Origin: Barthelona sp. PCE | Taxonomy: Eukaryota > Metamonada: BaSk clade | NCBI GenBank assembly: GCA_040285745.1 | Contig: JAUFOR010000002.1 | Location: 186,001-250,000 of the forward strand | DNA length: 64,000 nucleotides | Direction: 5' to 3' | Shown: positions 28,816 to 36,684 of the stretch, in pieces | Position numbering within the stretch: position 1 is the stretch's first letter | Layout of the letters: each line of letters opens with the position of its first letter | Notes under the pieces: model-generated | Told to the model about the DNA's origin: nothing | Databases searched by the model: none | Seen by the model: only the letters and a program-made list of their open reading frames with translations | Position numbers and translations under genes: made by a program

Positions 28816-29661
28816 ATGACAGAACGCGCAGCATCGGAATCGCCAAACCTAAGACAGATACGCAAACTGTCTGGCATTGTAGCAACTTACCGATCTCTCA
28901 AAAAGTTGCAAAGAGAACGAGATATGGCCCGAGTGTCCATTGTACAGCTGTGTGACAATCATGCAAGGGAAGGAGAGGTCGCAGGGGAGCTTGTTGAGGT
29001 ATATCAGTCGATGTGCCGAACTGATTATCTCATTTCAAGGACACACGAGAGATTGTACACTATGAGGATCTACCTCGCTGCGCTCAAGAGTCATAACTGG
29101 AGGGCAAAACGTTTTTACAAGGGAGCAAAACATACAATTTCGACTTTATATACCAAAAAGCGGTTTGAGGAAAGTGCTATTGCCGGAAATGAAGCTTCTA
29201 AGAAGAAAAACAAACTTACAATTGATTTAAATGCATCTATTGTGAAATATTTCAATTCATTATATGTTCTTTTTGCTCCTGTATTGAAAAGACCTAATTC
29301 TGTCATTTGTACGGAAGAGTCCGAGATAACTCCACAAGTTTTTGTCTTCTTAGAAGGATTTCATTTCTTTTGTGATGTTTTTTTACAAAAATTTTTGGGT
29401 TTACGACGATATTGTCTTTTTACGGATGAAAACCTAAATTATCACCTTATACAAGAAGAATTACTTGATAAATGTAACTCTATGCGTTCAATATTAGGAT
29501 TGAATGTGGATTTTTATGATTTTCAGCATTTAGTTGATTTAACACCCTTTATAGATTGTCTTAATCGATTAAAACGATCATTTAACCTTGATATTGGCCT
29601 TTCAGATTACGTTAAAGGTGAATTAAAAGAACCAATTGTGGTCCAAAAGGATTTTTTCTAG
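28816..29661 (+). CDS. Unknown helical protein
   Basis: About 281 residues from the ATG at 28816. The N-terminal half is charged helix (LKKLQRERDMARVSIVQL; RTHERLYTMRIYLAALK), then a Lys-rich linker. The C-terminal half has aromatic-rich strands and helices (FVFLEGFHFFCDVFLQKFLG). I considered UVRAG/Atg14-type proteins because of the coiled coil plus globular order, but no diagnostic motif is visible. It lies between GID8 and U1-70K on the same strand. The third-position composition becomes more A+T-rich in the second half. Confidence 0.75.
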   Translation: MTERAASESPNLRQIRKLSGIVATYRSLKKLQRERDMARVSIVQLCDNHAREGEVAGELVEVYQSMCRTDYLISRTHERLYTMRIYLAALKSHNWRAKRFYKGAKHTISTLYTKKRFEESAIAGNEASKKKNKLTIDLNASIVKYFNSLYVLFAPVLKRPNSVICTEESEITPQVFVFLEGFHFFCDVFLQKFLGLRRYCLFTDENLNYHLIQEELLDKCNSMRSILGLNVDFYDFQHLVDLTPFIDCLNRLKRSFNLDIGLSDYVKGELKEPIVVQKDFF

Positions 29662-29720
29662 AATAAAAATGTGTTTGCTTTTTCGTCCTTTTCATAGTTT
29701 ATATTTTACGGGAAACATAC

Positions 29721-30419
29721 ATGATTCCACATTTATTGGGAGTTTTGCCAGATTTTATTAAATCAAACTTCAAAGTGCAAGATATTGAAGCATTACGCGA
29801 AATTCAGATAAATAGGGTTAAAAAGCTACCAAAAACCGGGTTCAAGCAGGCATTAGAAAGAATTAAGGCTGTTGAGGAAGGTGAAAAACGTTCCAATAAG
29901 CCTATGACATTTAACCCCATGATTTGCTTCAAGGAACGGAATTATAACAAGAATGTTGAGAGACTAAACAAGGCTTTGAAGGAGTACGACCCAATGAATG
30001 ATGAACAAATTAATCGTACCAACCCTTACAAGACTATTATCGTTAAAAATCTTCCTAAAAACATTCCTGAACATATTATTGATGGCTGTTTGCGTCAGAC
30101 GTTCACTAGATATGGTCCATTACGGAAAGTTTTGATCATTCATCATCATGAGAAAAAAACTCCAAAAGGCTATGCGTTTATTGAATTCGAGCACACAAAT
30201 GATGCAACGATGAGTCTTCATATGAACAATGCAATGATTTTTGGACGTCATATAATTGTGGAACGTGATCAGGCGCGTTTGTACAAAAGACTTCCATCAC
30301 GTTTAGTTCTAAACTCTGGTAGACAATTTAAGAAGAAACGCGCCCGTCAACGAGGTTTGCGCAAGCGTAAGCTAAGAGAAAAGCAACGCAGATTAAAAGA
30401 GAAAAAGAGTTTTAGCTAA
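29721..30419 (+). CDS. SNRNP70: U1 snRNP 70 kDa protein
   Basis: 232 residues. The N-terminal region ends with ALKEYDPMNDEQINRTNPYK, matching the U1-70K motif (ELKMWDPHNDPNA...AFK) just before the RRM. The RRM (about 103-185) has RNP2 TIIVKNLP and RNP1 KGYAFIEFEH. A basic tail (KKKRARQRGLRKRKLREKQR) replaces the long SR-rich tail of animals. The protein binds stem-loop I of U1 snRNA and defines 5' splice sites, so it shows that this intron-poor organism keeps a major spliceosome, consistent with the intron at 33788-33828. Its stop overlaps the convergent nucleoporin gene's stop in CTAA. CCTTTTC lies about 35 bases upstream of the start. Confidence 0.9.
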   Translation: MIPHLLGVLPDFIKSNFKVQDIEALREIQINRVKKLPKTGFKQALERIKAVEEGEKRSNKPMTFNPMICFKERNYNKNVERLNKALKEYDPMNDEQINRTNPYKTIIVKNLPKNIPEHIIDGCLRQTFTRYGPLRKVLIIHHHEKKTPKGYAFIEFEHTNDATMSLHMNNAMIFGRHIIVERDQARLYKRLPSRLVLNSGRQFKKKRARQRGLRKRKLREKQRRLKEKKSFS

Positions 30420-33268
30420 CATTGTGTTTTTAAAATTTTTTCTACAAATTCAGTCTTTAAAACACCGTGTTTTTCCATTGTAACCAACCTCATTGAGTTC
30501 AATATGGATATACCAAGCTCTTTGCACATGAGTAGAGTATTTTGGGAGTCAGTCCTCTCAACAAAGAAATCCAAAATTATGTTGTATGTTTGTGAATCTT
30601 TAAGCATTTTGCAAATAATAATTCTTTGTTCGATATCTGTCACAAAACACAGAATACTGAAAACACATTGGTATTTTTCAATTATTTTGTTCAGAAAACT
30701 ACCCACTGTATCAAAATTTTCCAGTAAAAATTCACGATTAGTTTTAATAAGACAAGTGAACAGCACAATGTCAAGTGCTGAGCTACGACTATCCTGGTCA
30801 AGCATTTCGAACAAAATCTCATTGTAGTGACTATCAAAAAAAACTTGTTTCAGCGCCAAAATAAAGAGCAAACTAACGATATTGGTCATTTCAAATTGAT
30901 TAGAGATTGATGCAAATACTGCACTTAAATCAAAAGAAGCATCTTCTTCCTGATCAAAGACAACTCCATTAAGAACATTATGGTCAAGAGAAATCTCAGT
31001 ATTGATGTTCTTCAGTGCCATATTGAATAACATGTACGCAGAAGCATTGCTAAACGGTAAACAACTAATATACTGGAAGAAGAGTGACTGATGTTTATCG
31101 CATGCATACATGAGTTTCTCAAGGAAATTATAATCCTTGAACAAATTTTTTGCAATTGTCAAGTGTACTGAAACATCAAAAGAATTCATTAACAGAGTGA
31201 ATAGTTTAATATCTATATCGTCACCCCAAAAAACGACGTCGTAATAATGTGTTAAAAATGCAACTATATTTTGGTAGCGTACACTGAAATTAACATCAAC
31301 GTTGAATGGGTAACTGAATGTTGTAACTTCCGCAATTTCATCTTCATTCTCAGGACTGGTATCAAAAATATTTAGGTCAGGATGCTGTTCGAAATAGCGT
31401 CTTTTCTCTAACAATTCAACCAAATAAGCTGACATTAACAAAAACAGATCCTTTGTTGCCCACTGTTTAATACAACTTGTAAATGTCGAGAATTCAATGT
31501 TTGAAGGGTTTAATATCCGACCACGAAGTATGATCTTTGTAAAACCAACAACAGTCTCAACATTACTTGCCTGTAAAAACAAGGTTACCCATTCAGTATT
31601 CTCTATTTTATAACTACGACTGTCATAAGTGCTTATGATTGCATTGTGTAGTTCTGTCAACCCCTTTTCTTTTGCTTTGACATCAGCTTCAATGTTAATG
31701 AGATCTGAAATCATTTTTGATACTGGAACTGCTGTACGAACGATACAGTGAGAAAATAGATCATAAACACCATTGCTGAAGAAGAACCTTGCAATGTCAA
31801 GATACAGAACATTGAGCAACGAATCAAAACATTCCTTTCTACGCTTACCCAATAATTCTGTAAGCTTACTAACTGTCTCGTACTCTCCTGCACTTGTAAA
31901 GTGAGTGTCATGTGCCAATCTATAAATTGAGTGAATTATAGTTATTAGAATATCAACAAAGAAATTGTCTTCACTCAACATCGACATGAAAACGAAAAGC
32001 ATGACAATGGGATCACTTCTAGGTGAGTTAACAAAATAACTAAGCGTATTTTCATCCTCACAACATAGTGAAACAAAAAAATCAGAATTGATATGGATGT
32101 GACGAGCCATTAGTGCAGTCATACCCCAGAGTTCAACTGGTTGAAAAGACCTGAGCTGCCTGAACACAACTGCGCTAGGGCATATATAAAAGTATATATT
32201 CGGTGTTGTTCCGAGCTCAGAAAGTGGAATATCCAAACACACAACAACAAATGAATCGCATATAGCAATATCGAGAATTTTTCTCGATTGCAATGTTGTT
32301 CCAATCTCCTTTGCTCCCTCTTCCTGGTCAGTTAGTGAATAAAACAGGAGAAAACGGTCTTGGCGGACGCAGCAGAACACTGGATCACTGACAGTATCAG
32401 TGTACAGATCGTAGTCAGGTGCAAACTCGATGCAACAACAATTCGGGATGCGAATAAGCAGGTAAGTTGTATTGTAAGCACTACAGCACGTGTGTATAAT
32501 CTTCTTCAGACCCCTAAACGGCTCATGTAAATTGCTGAACGTTTTTTCTTCCAAGCAGTAGTACGAATCTTTATCCTCTTGTCCCCCTACTGTGAACGAA
32601 TCGCTTTTATCGTTGTCAGTTGTGTTGCAAAACTTGTACACAAAGCAGCATTTGTCACTATCTAAGAAACTGCAAAAAATTGCATTCTTCATCTCAAAAA
32701 TGCGAATATCAACAACATTATCATGTAGTAAATCCAATGACATATATTTCTCAATAACTATCGTCGTTTCGCCGTCACCAGTCTCAATATCATACAAAAA
32801 TACATTCCTAGATGCGTAAAGAAAAAAACGTGATTTTGTTGAATAGTTAAAGAAGGAACGGATCAGAATTGAACCGTCGTCTCTGCTGTCAAGCACATGT
32901 GGAATGTTATGCTCATTAATAGATATGAGCTGAAACCTATCGTCTAAAACATAACTTAACAGGATTGTTTTTCCTGATTCAAACTTTTCCAATGTGATCA
33001 GCACACGTTTTTCCTCAAAGAAAACAAAACTATCACAGAAATAACGGGTATTTAAAGTATGAAATGGGGTTAACGCTTGCCCACCCAGTTTGTAGAATAG
33101 AATGGTATCTTCTACCTGTAAAACAAATGTCCCCTTGTCACAAAGTTGAGAATTGTAATGCTTCGATGCAATATTCACACGATTAAAAGCCTCAACAACT
33201 CGTAGTTGATGTTCATCGTAACCAGTAGCTTTAAAGATCTCGAATTCAGTAGTTGTAAGTTCCTTCAT
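30416..33268 (-). CDS. Nup155/Nup170-like nucleoporin
   Basis: 950 residues. The N-terminal half is beta-rich, consistent with a propeller (TFVLQVEDTILFYKL; VLITLEKFESGKTILLSYVL; NVFLYDIETGDGETTIVI). The C-terminal half is an alpha-solenoid. The transition segment (NIYFYICPSAVVFRQLRSF then QPVEL) resembles Nup155 (LMFHKLRPVDQL). Nup155/170 belongs to the inner ring of the nuclear pore complex and contacts the membrane. The overall propeller-plus-solenoid plan fits other large nucleoporins too (Nup133), so the exact identity is moderate. It is shorter than human Nup155 (about 1,390), suggesting loss of C-terminal repeats. Confidence 0.6.
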   Translation of the reverse strand: MKELTTTEFEIFKATGYDEHQLRVVEAFNRVNIASKHYNSQLCDKGTFVLQVEDTILFYKLGGQALTPFHTLNTRYFCDSFVFFEEKRVLITLEKFESGKTILLSYVLDDRFQLISINEHNIPHVLDSRDDGSILIRSFFNYSTKSRFFLYASRNVFLYDIETGDGETTIVIEKYMSLDLLHDNVVDIRIFEMKNAIFCSFLDSDKCCFVYKFCNTTDNDKSDSFTVGGQEDKDSYYCLEEKTFSNLHEPFRGLKKIIHTCCSAYNTTYLLIRIPNCCCIEFAPDYDLYTDTVSDPVFCCVRQDRFLLFYSLTDQEEGAKEIGTTLQSRKILDIAICDSFVVVCLDIPLSELGTTPNIYFYICPSAVVFRQLRSFQPVELWGMTALMARHIHINSDFFVSLCCEDENTLSYFVNSPRSDPIVMLFVFMSMLSEDNFFVDILITIIHSIYRLAHDTHFTSAGEYETVSKLTELLGKRRKECFDSLLNVLYLDIARFFFSNGVYDLFSHCIVRTAVPVSKMISDLINIEADVKAKEKGLTELHNAIISTYDSRSYKIENTEWVTLFLQASNVETVVGFTKIILRGRILNPSNIEFSTFTSCIKQWATKDLFLLMSAYLVELLEKRRYFEQHPDLNIFDTSPENEDEIAEVTTFSYPFNVDVNFSVRYQNIVAFLTHYYDVVFWGDDIDIKLFTLLMNSFDVSVHLTIAKNLFKDYNFLEKLMYACDKHQSLFFQYISCLPFSNASAYMLFNMALKNINTEISLDHNVLNGVVFDQEEDASFDLSAVFASISNQFEMTNIVSLLFILALKQVFFDSHYNEILFEMLDQDSRSSALDIVLFTCLIKTNREFLLENFDTVGSFLNKIIEKYQCVFSILCFVTDIEQRIIICKMLKDSQTYNIILDFFVERTDSQNTLLMCKELGISILNSMRLVTMEKHGVLKTEFVEKILKTQC

Positions 33269-33708
33269 ACCACGTGCATTGAACTTAAAGTGTTTAGAAA
33301 AGGGTGATTGCTGTCAAAACAAGTTCTTTTTCTAAAGTTCGTATATCATTCAAAGAAATGGAATGTACCACCAAGATAAATCCACAACATTACCTTAGAT
33401 TGGTAAATATATTCATTATTGAATTGTAATGCAAAACAAAATGAACTACATACTATGTCCATTGTGAATCACCAACAGTGGGTTGGCGCAACATGTCTTG
33501 TGGTCAATCAGGTCCAATTTATGCAGAAGAGCCTTTGGTGATCAAAAAGGACCAGCAGTGCTTCTCGTGCTTCTCATCAACTATCAACAGCAGAAGTGAT
33601 GATCAAATCCCTAAGCCTGAAGATTCACTTAATATGAAGGAAGGTCTTGGTTTTAGAGCGCAATCTCGTTTCCATCCCTTCCCATCCTTTTTTTCTCTAA
33701 AAACACAC
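33269..33708. other. Divergent promoter spacer with upstream open frame
   Basis: About 440 bases between the nucleoporin start and the preferred 4E-BP start. In the frame of 4E-BP exon 1 it is open from 33478, and an in-frame ATG at 33493 could add 72 residues, but that stretch (MSCGQSGPIYAEEPL...) does not resemble any 4E-BP. CCATCCTTTTTTTCTC lies about 10-30 bases before the ATG at 33709, like the pyrimidine-rich blocks before other genes, so I treat this as promoter and 5' leader. Confidence 0.45.
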
Positions 33709-34049
33709 ATGTCTAAGGTCGACGTAGCACAATTGGAACAACAGTACGGCGCCAATGCCAATTTCAGCCAGTCACTGGGCGGTACTAGTATGTATCTTCA
33801 GCCATTGCCTTTTAGATCTAAAATTTAGTATATTCCACTACACCTGGTGGCACTGTATATGTATATGATCCAGCAGAGCTTTTGAAGCTTTCAGCCAGTC
33901 CCCTTTCAGTTCCTCCTGCTGATTTACCTGTAATTCCCGGTGTTACAAACAATTTCCACCCTGAAGATGTTACAGAAGTATCTGAAGACTTAAAGAATGA
34001 AGATGCTCATGATCACAATAGTGAAGATGACATCTTTGAGATGGAATAG
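33709..34049 (+). CDS. EIF4EBP: eIF4E-binding protein (4E-BP), two exons
   Basis: Exons 33709-33787 and 33829-34049 join in phase to give 99 residues, close to the 100-120 of animal 4E-BPs. Motifs in order: STTPGGT (the TOR site block around human Thr37/46, present once rather than twice), YDPAELL (the YxxxxL-phi eIF4E-binding motif), ASP (equivalent of Ser65-Pro), PADLPVIPGVT (human PRDLPTIPGVT, the second eIF4E contact), an acidic disordered stretch, and the end IFEME, close to the FEMDI TOR-signalling motif but lacking its last residue. A RAIP motif is not seen. Family role: unphosphorylated 4E-BP binds eIF4E and blocks cap-dependent translation; TOR phosphorylation releases it. A longer start at 33493 is possible. 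The TOR gene is in the same window. Confidence 0.9.
33788..33828 (+). other. Spliceosomal intron, 41 nt, phase 1, in the 4E-BP gene
   Basis: The intron begins GTATGT and ends AAAATTTAG. Unspliced, the exon 1 frame hits TAG at 33826-33828 and the exon 2 frame has a TAA at 33819, so neither encodes the protein alone. Removal joins GGT-ACT-A to TA-TAT-TCC and restores the 4E-BP block GTIYSTTPGGT. Two other AG acceptors inside the interval give the wrong phase or an immediate stop. A CTAAAA about ten bases before the 3' end could hold the branch adenosine. Confidence 0.88.
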
Positions 34050-34270
34050 AATGAAGCATAGAATGTAGCATACCTTCTCACAAACACACAACACAACAAA
34101 TAATTACCACACAAAACATCAACACACAAAAACAATTGCAAATAGCTTTAGAGAAACAAGCTAAGTTCCATCACATCAAAAGATTGCCCACTAGTAAAGT
34201 TTTTTAAACTCACAGATAGATTTTTTATTGAAACAAAAATGGTTTCGAATTTTTCAAAAACTAAGCATCT
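34050..34270. other. Convergent 3' spacer, A/C-rich
   Basis: Between the 4E-BP and ArfGAP stops. The plus strand from about 34080 to 34140 is almost free of G and T, made of repeated ACACA and CAAAA units (CACAAACACACAACACAAC). It is a low-complexity 3' UTR-like stretch with no gene. Confidence 0.5.
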
Positions 34271-35191
34271 TTACTTTGGCAACATATGAACAGGAATGAA
34301 GCTCAAATCAACATCTTCCTCTGCTTTTTGAGGCGCTTTTTTGCTTGACGGCTTACTTAAACTCATCAGAAGGTCGTTTCGTAGGGATTGTGCAGCAGGA
34401 CTCGGGCTTCGTGTTGGGTGACTTTTTTTAGGGACACTAAGGGCGTCTAAAAGGTCCCGTTCTCGGGCATTCTGCTGCTTGGGTGGTTGCTGTGGGGTGT
34501 TATTAGTTACAGGTTTTGGTTTTGTTGGTTCAAAATTCAAAAGATCCATTAATCCATTCGATTTTGGCTTTGGTTTGGGCTTCTCAACCACCACCGGTCT
34601 GTGAACAGGTGCAGCTGTTTGCACTGGTGGATCGGTTGTGGCATACTGCGATGAAACTGGTTTAGGAGAAGGAGCACTTCTGGTAGATGAAGTGGATGCC
34701 GATCGAAAACTTTCAAAAAGACCTGGCCCCTTCTTCGGCTGGGGTGATAGTAAACTGGAGTCTTGCACTCTGGGCTTTGTGCTAACCTCCATTTCAGCAT
34801 TTTGCTCCATTCTTTGATTTTGCAGATTTACGTCATCACTGTACCATTTCCTAGTAACATATTTATCGTATATGAATTTGGCCATGTCCTCTTGATTTTT
34901 GGGTCTTTGGAAGTTTGGTGGTAACAGCGCTTCGAATTTGCTGTTGACAATAATGTTTCCATTACGTGACATGTTCCTAACGCTTTCCAAATCCCAATCG
35001 TCGAGTGTGGAGCTTCTGACTCTACTATTGTTCGGTCCAAGTCCTCTATGGACACCTGCACAAGCTAAACAGAGGAAAACACCATGACTGTAGGAGCACC
35101 AACTCGGAGCCTTAGCTAGACAGTCGGAACACTGAGAATTCCCAGGTTTTTTTCTCAAATTCCTTAAAATACTCTTGAAATCCGTTGACAT
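34271..35191 (-). CDS. ArfGAP domain protein (SMAP/AGFG-like)
   Basis: 306 residues. The N-terminal ArfGAP domain (about 1-120) has the C4 zinc finger CSDCLAKAPSWCSYSHGVFLC-type spacing, ending CLACAGVHRGLG with the arginine finger region and SRVRSSTLDDW. It stimulates GTP hydrolysis on Arf GTPases in vesicle traffic. The rest is Pro/Ser/Lys-rich and disordered, with repeated short motifs (GLMDLLNF; ERDLLDALSVP; RNDLLMSLS) of the DLL type that could bind clathrin or adaptor appendages, as in SMAP proteins. The gene is convergent with 4E-BP. Confidence 0.94.
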   Translation of the reverse strand: MSTDFKSILRNLRKKPGNSQCSDCLAKAPSWCSYSHGVFLCLACAGVHRGLGPNNSRVRSSTLDDWDLESVRNMSRNGNIIVNSKFEALLPPNFQRPKNQEDMAKFIYDKYVTRKWYSDDVNLQNQRMEQNAEMEVSTKPRVQDSSLLSPQPKKGPGLFESFRSASTSSTRSAPSPKPVSSQYATTDPPVQTAAPVHRPVVVEKPKPKPKSNGLMDLLNFEPTKPKPVTNNTPQQPPKQQNARERDLLDALSVPKKSHPTRSPSPAAQSLRNDLLMSLSKPSSKKAPQKAEEDVDLSFIPVHMLPK

Positions 35192-35944
35192 GTTAACAAA
35201 AAATCAAAGCAAGTCCCAAGATAAGGTAGAATATGCTAAAACACGTTTTCTGTTGTTTATACCAGTGGATTAAAGTTTAAGCACTCTTAATACTGATCTA
35301 GGAGCAAATAACAATCTAATGAAATATAGAATTTCCTTGTTTATTTTTTATTTAGCATTTATGTTGCACAATTTATTTCACACATGGATATGCGTGCCTT
35401 TGGCAGTGGCGCAAAGGGGTAAGAGGGCAGAATTTCTTTATAAAGTGTTATCGGTTCTCTAAACATTGTTATTATTGTTGAATAACATTAATCAGCTATT
35501 TCTATTTTTGTTTGGAATTCAAATGTAAACGGGCATCTTATAATTACTCTTTTTTGTTGGTGTTGCATTTAAAACTTTAGCTTTTTTGATCGTATGTTAT
35601 GAGTTCTGTACTTCATCGATGAACAAGTGGCTGAAGAAGTAGGGCCGGATAAAGCTGAAGAATTGAAACATTTAGGAGCTTTAAGCGGGAGTTGGATAAC
35701 GGTAGCAGTATACTTGCAATTTTGGTTTTTTTGGTGCATTATTTCTGATTAATGGTTTAATTGAATCAGTTAATGATGTTAAGTATTCATATATCACCCA
35801 ATGTCATCATCAGCACATCATTATTTCTTTAATGTAATGTATGAAAAGTAAATTGTTGTTAAGAAATTCACGTCTTTTTTCAGGGCCTGTTTTCATATTA
35901 TTGAGAAATATTACGCACGTTTTTCATTAATTGATATACGGAAT
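35192..35944. other. 750-base spacer, possible small intron-containing gene
   Basis: No long open frame begins with ATG here. At 35383 an ATG opens a short frame (MDMRAFGSGAKG) that meets a stop formed within a donor-like GGTAAGAG at about 35418. Downstream, two overlapping frames near 35545-35750 read like protein: one hydrophobic (FFVGVAFKTLAFLIV) with a basic end (NKWLKK), the other acidic then hydrophobic (YFIDEQVAEEVGPDKAEEL). A small spliced membrane protein is possible but not resolved. Confidence 0.3.
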
Positions 35945-36385
35945 ATGCAAGAAGCACTGTTAAACGATGAAGAACCCTATGTCACAATTCTGATTCATGT
36001 AAGAACTTTAATAGGTCACGTGAAGGAGGTGTTGCATGATCTCAGGGAGATGGAAGCTGAAGAATTGGCCTCAGCTGTTGTTAGTACACGGAATGTGTTT
36101 GTAAGTTCTCGAAATGAATTATCAGAAGTGTTAGGATGGCTTCCTCCTTTGGCAGAGAACAAGCTAAATAAGGAAGATGTGGAAGAATTTGAGGAAATTT
36201 TGAGAAAATATCTGCAAGCTAACGATTTTATTGTGAGGCTTGAACTTGAGCTTATTCGTCTGCCTTACTTGGAGTTCGAGACAGAATTGGACCATAGAGT
36301 GGAAAAAGCAAGAGTATTAGAAGAATTGCACATCCATAAAATGACTTTTAATGAATGTAATGAACTTTTGATGGATTTTGAATAG
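35945..36385 (+). CDS. Small unknown helical protein
   Basis: 146 residues, acidic and helical throughout (VTILIHVRTLIGHVKEVLHD; EDVEEFEEILRKYLQAND), resembling a small subunit of a coiled complex. There is no membrane segment, metal motif or recognised family. It stands alone between two spacers on the plus strand. The continuous frame, good ATG and protein-like composition support it as real. Confidence 0.7.
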   Translation: MQEALLNDEEPYVTILIHVRTLIGHVKEVLHDLREMEAEELASAVVSTRNVFVSSRNELSEVLGWLPPLAENKLNKEDVEEFEEILRKYLQANDFIVRLELELIRLPYLEFETELDHRVEKARVLEELHIHKMTFNECNELLMDFE

Positions 36386-36684
36386 ATTATCAATTTTACA
36401 TATAAAAATTTGAATTCAAGAGCATGTTAAAGTTGTGCAAAGATTGTGAGCAAGAGTTTTTGAATAACGCATTTTTTTGAAGAATATTTTTAGTTGGGGA
36501 CAACAAATCCTGCGAAATGATAAACTTTTTAATGTGTACATATTATAATTTATACTATACAGCACAATACAATATTTCATTAATTGGACTTAAAAGGCTC
36601 ATTTTCATGTTTTCAGAATATTCTTACTGTACCCATCTGTTCACACATTGTTGCACTTTTTCATGTTGAGTAAACCACTGTAAA
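36386..36684. other. Intergenic spacer, no gene seen
   Basis: About 300 A+T-rich bases between two plus-strand genes, without an open frame of note. CTTTTTCATG lies about 25-35 bases before the ATG at 36685. Confidence 0.4.

Noticed and set aside
33493-33708. Longer 4E-BP start at 33493
   Set aside because: The extra 72 residues do not resemble the family and cross the pyrimidine-rich promoter-like block; the 99-residue form has the usual size. Kept as an alternative only.
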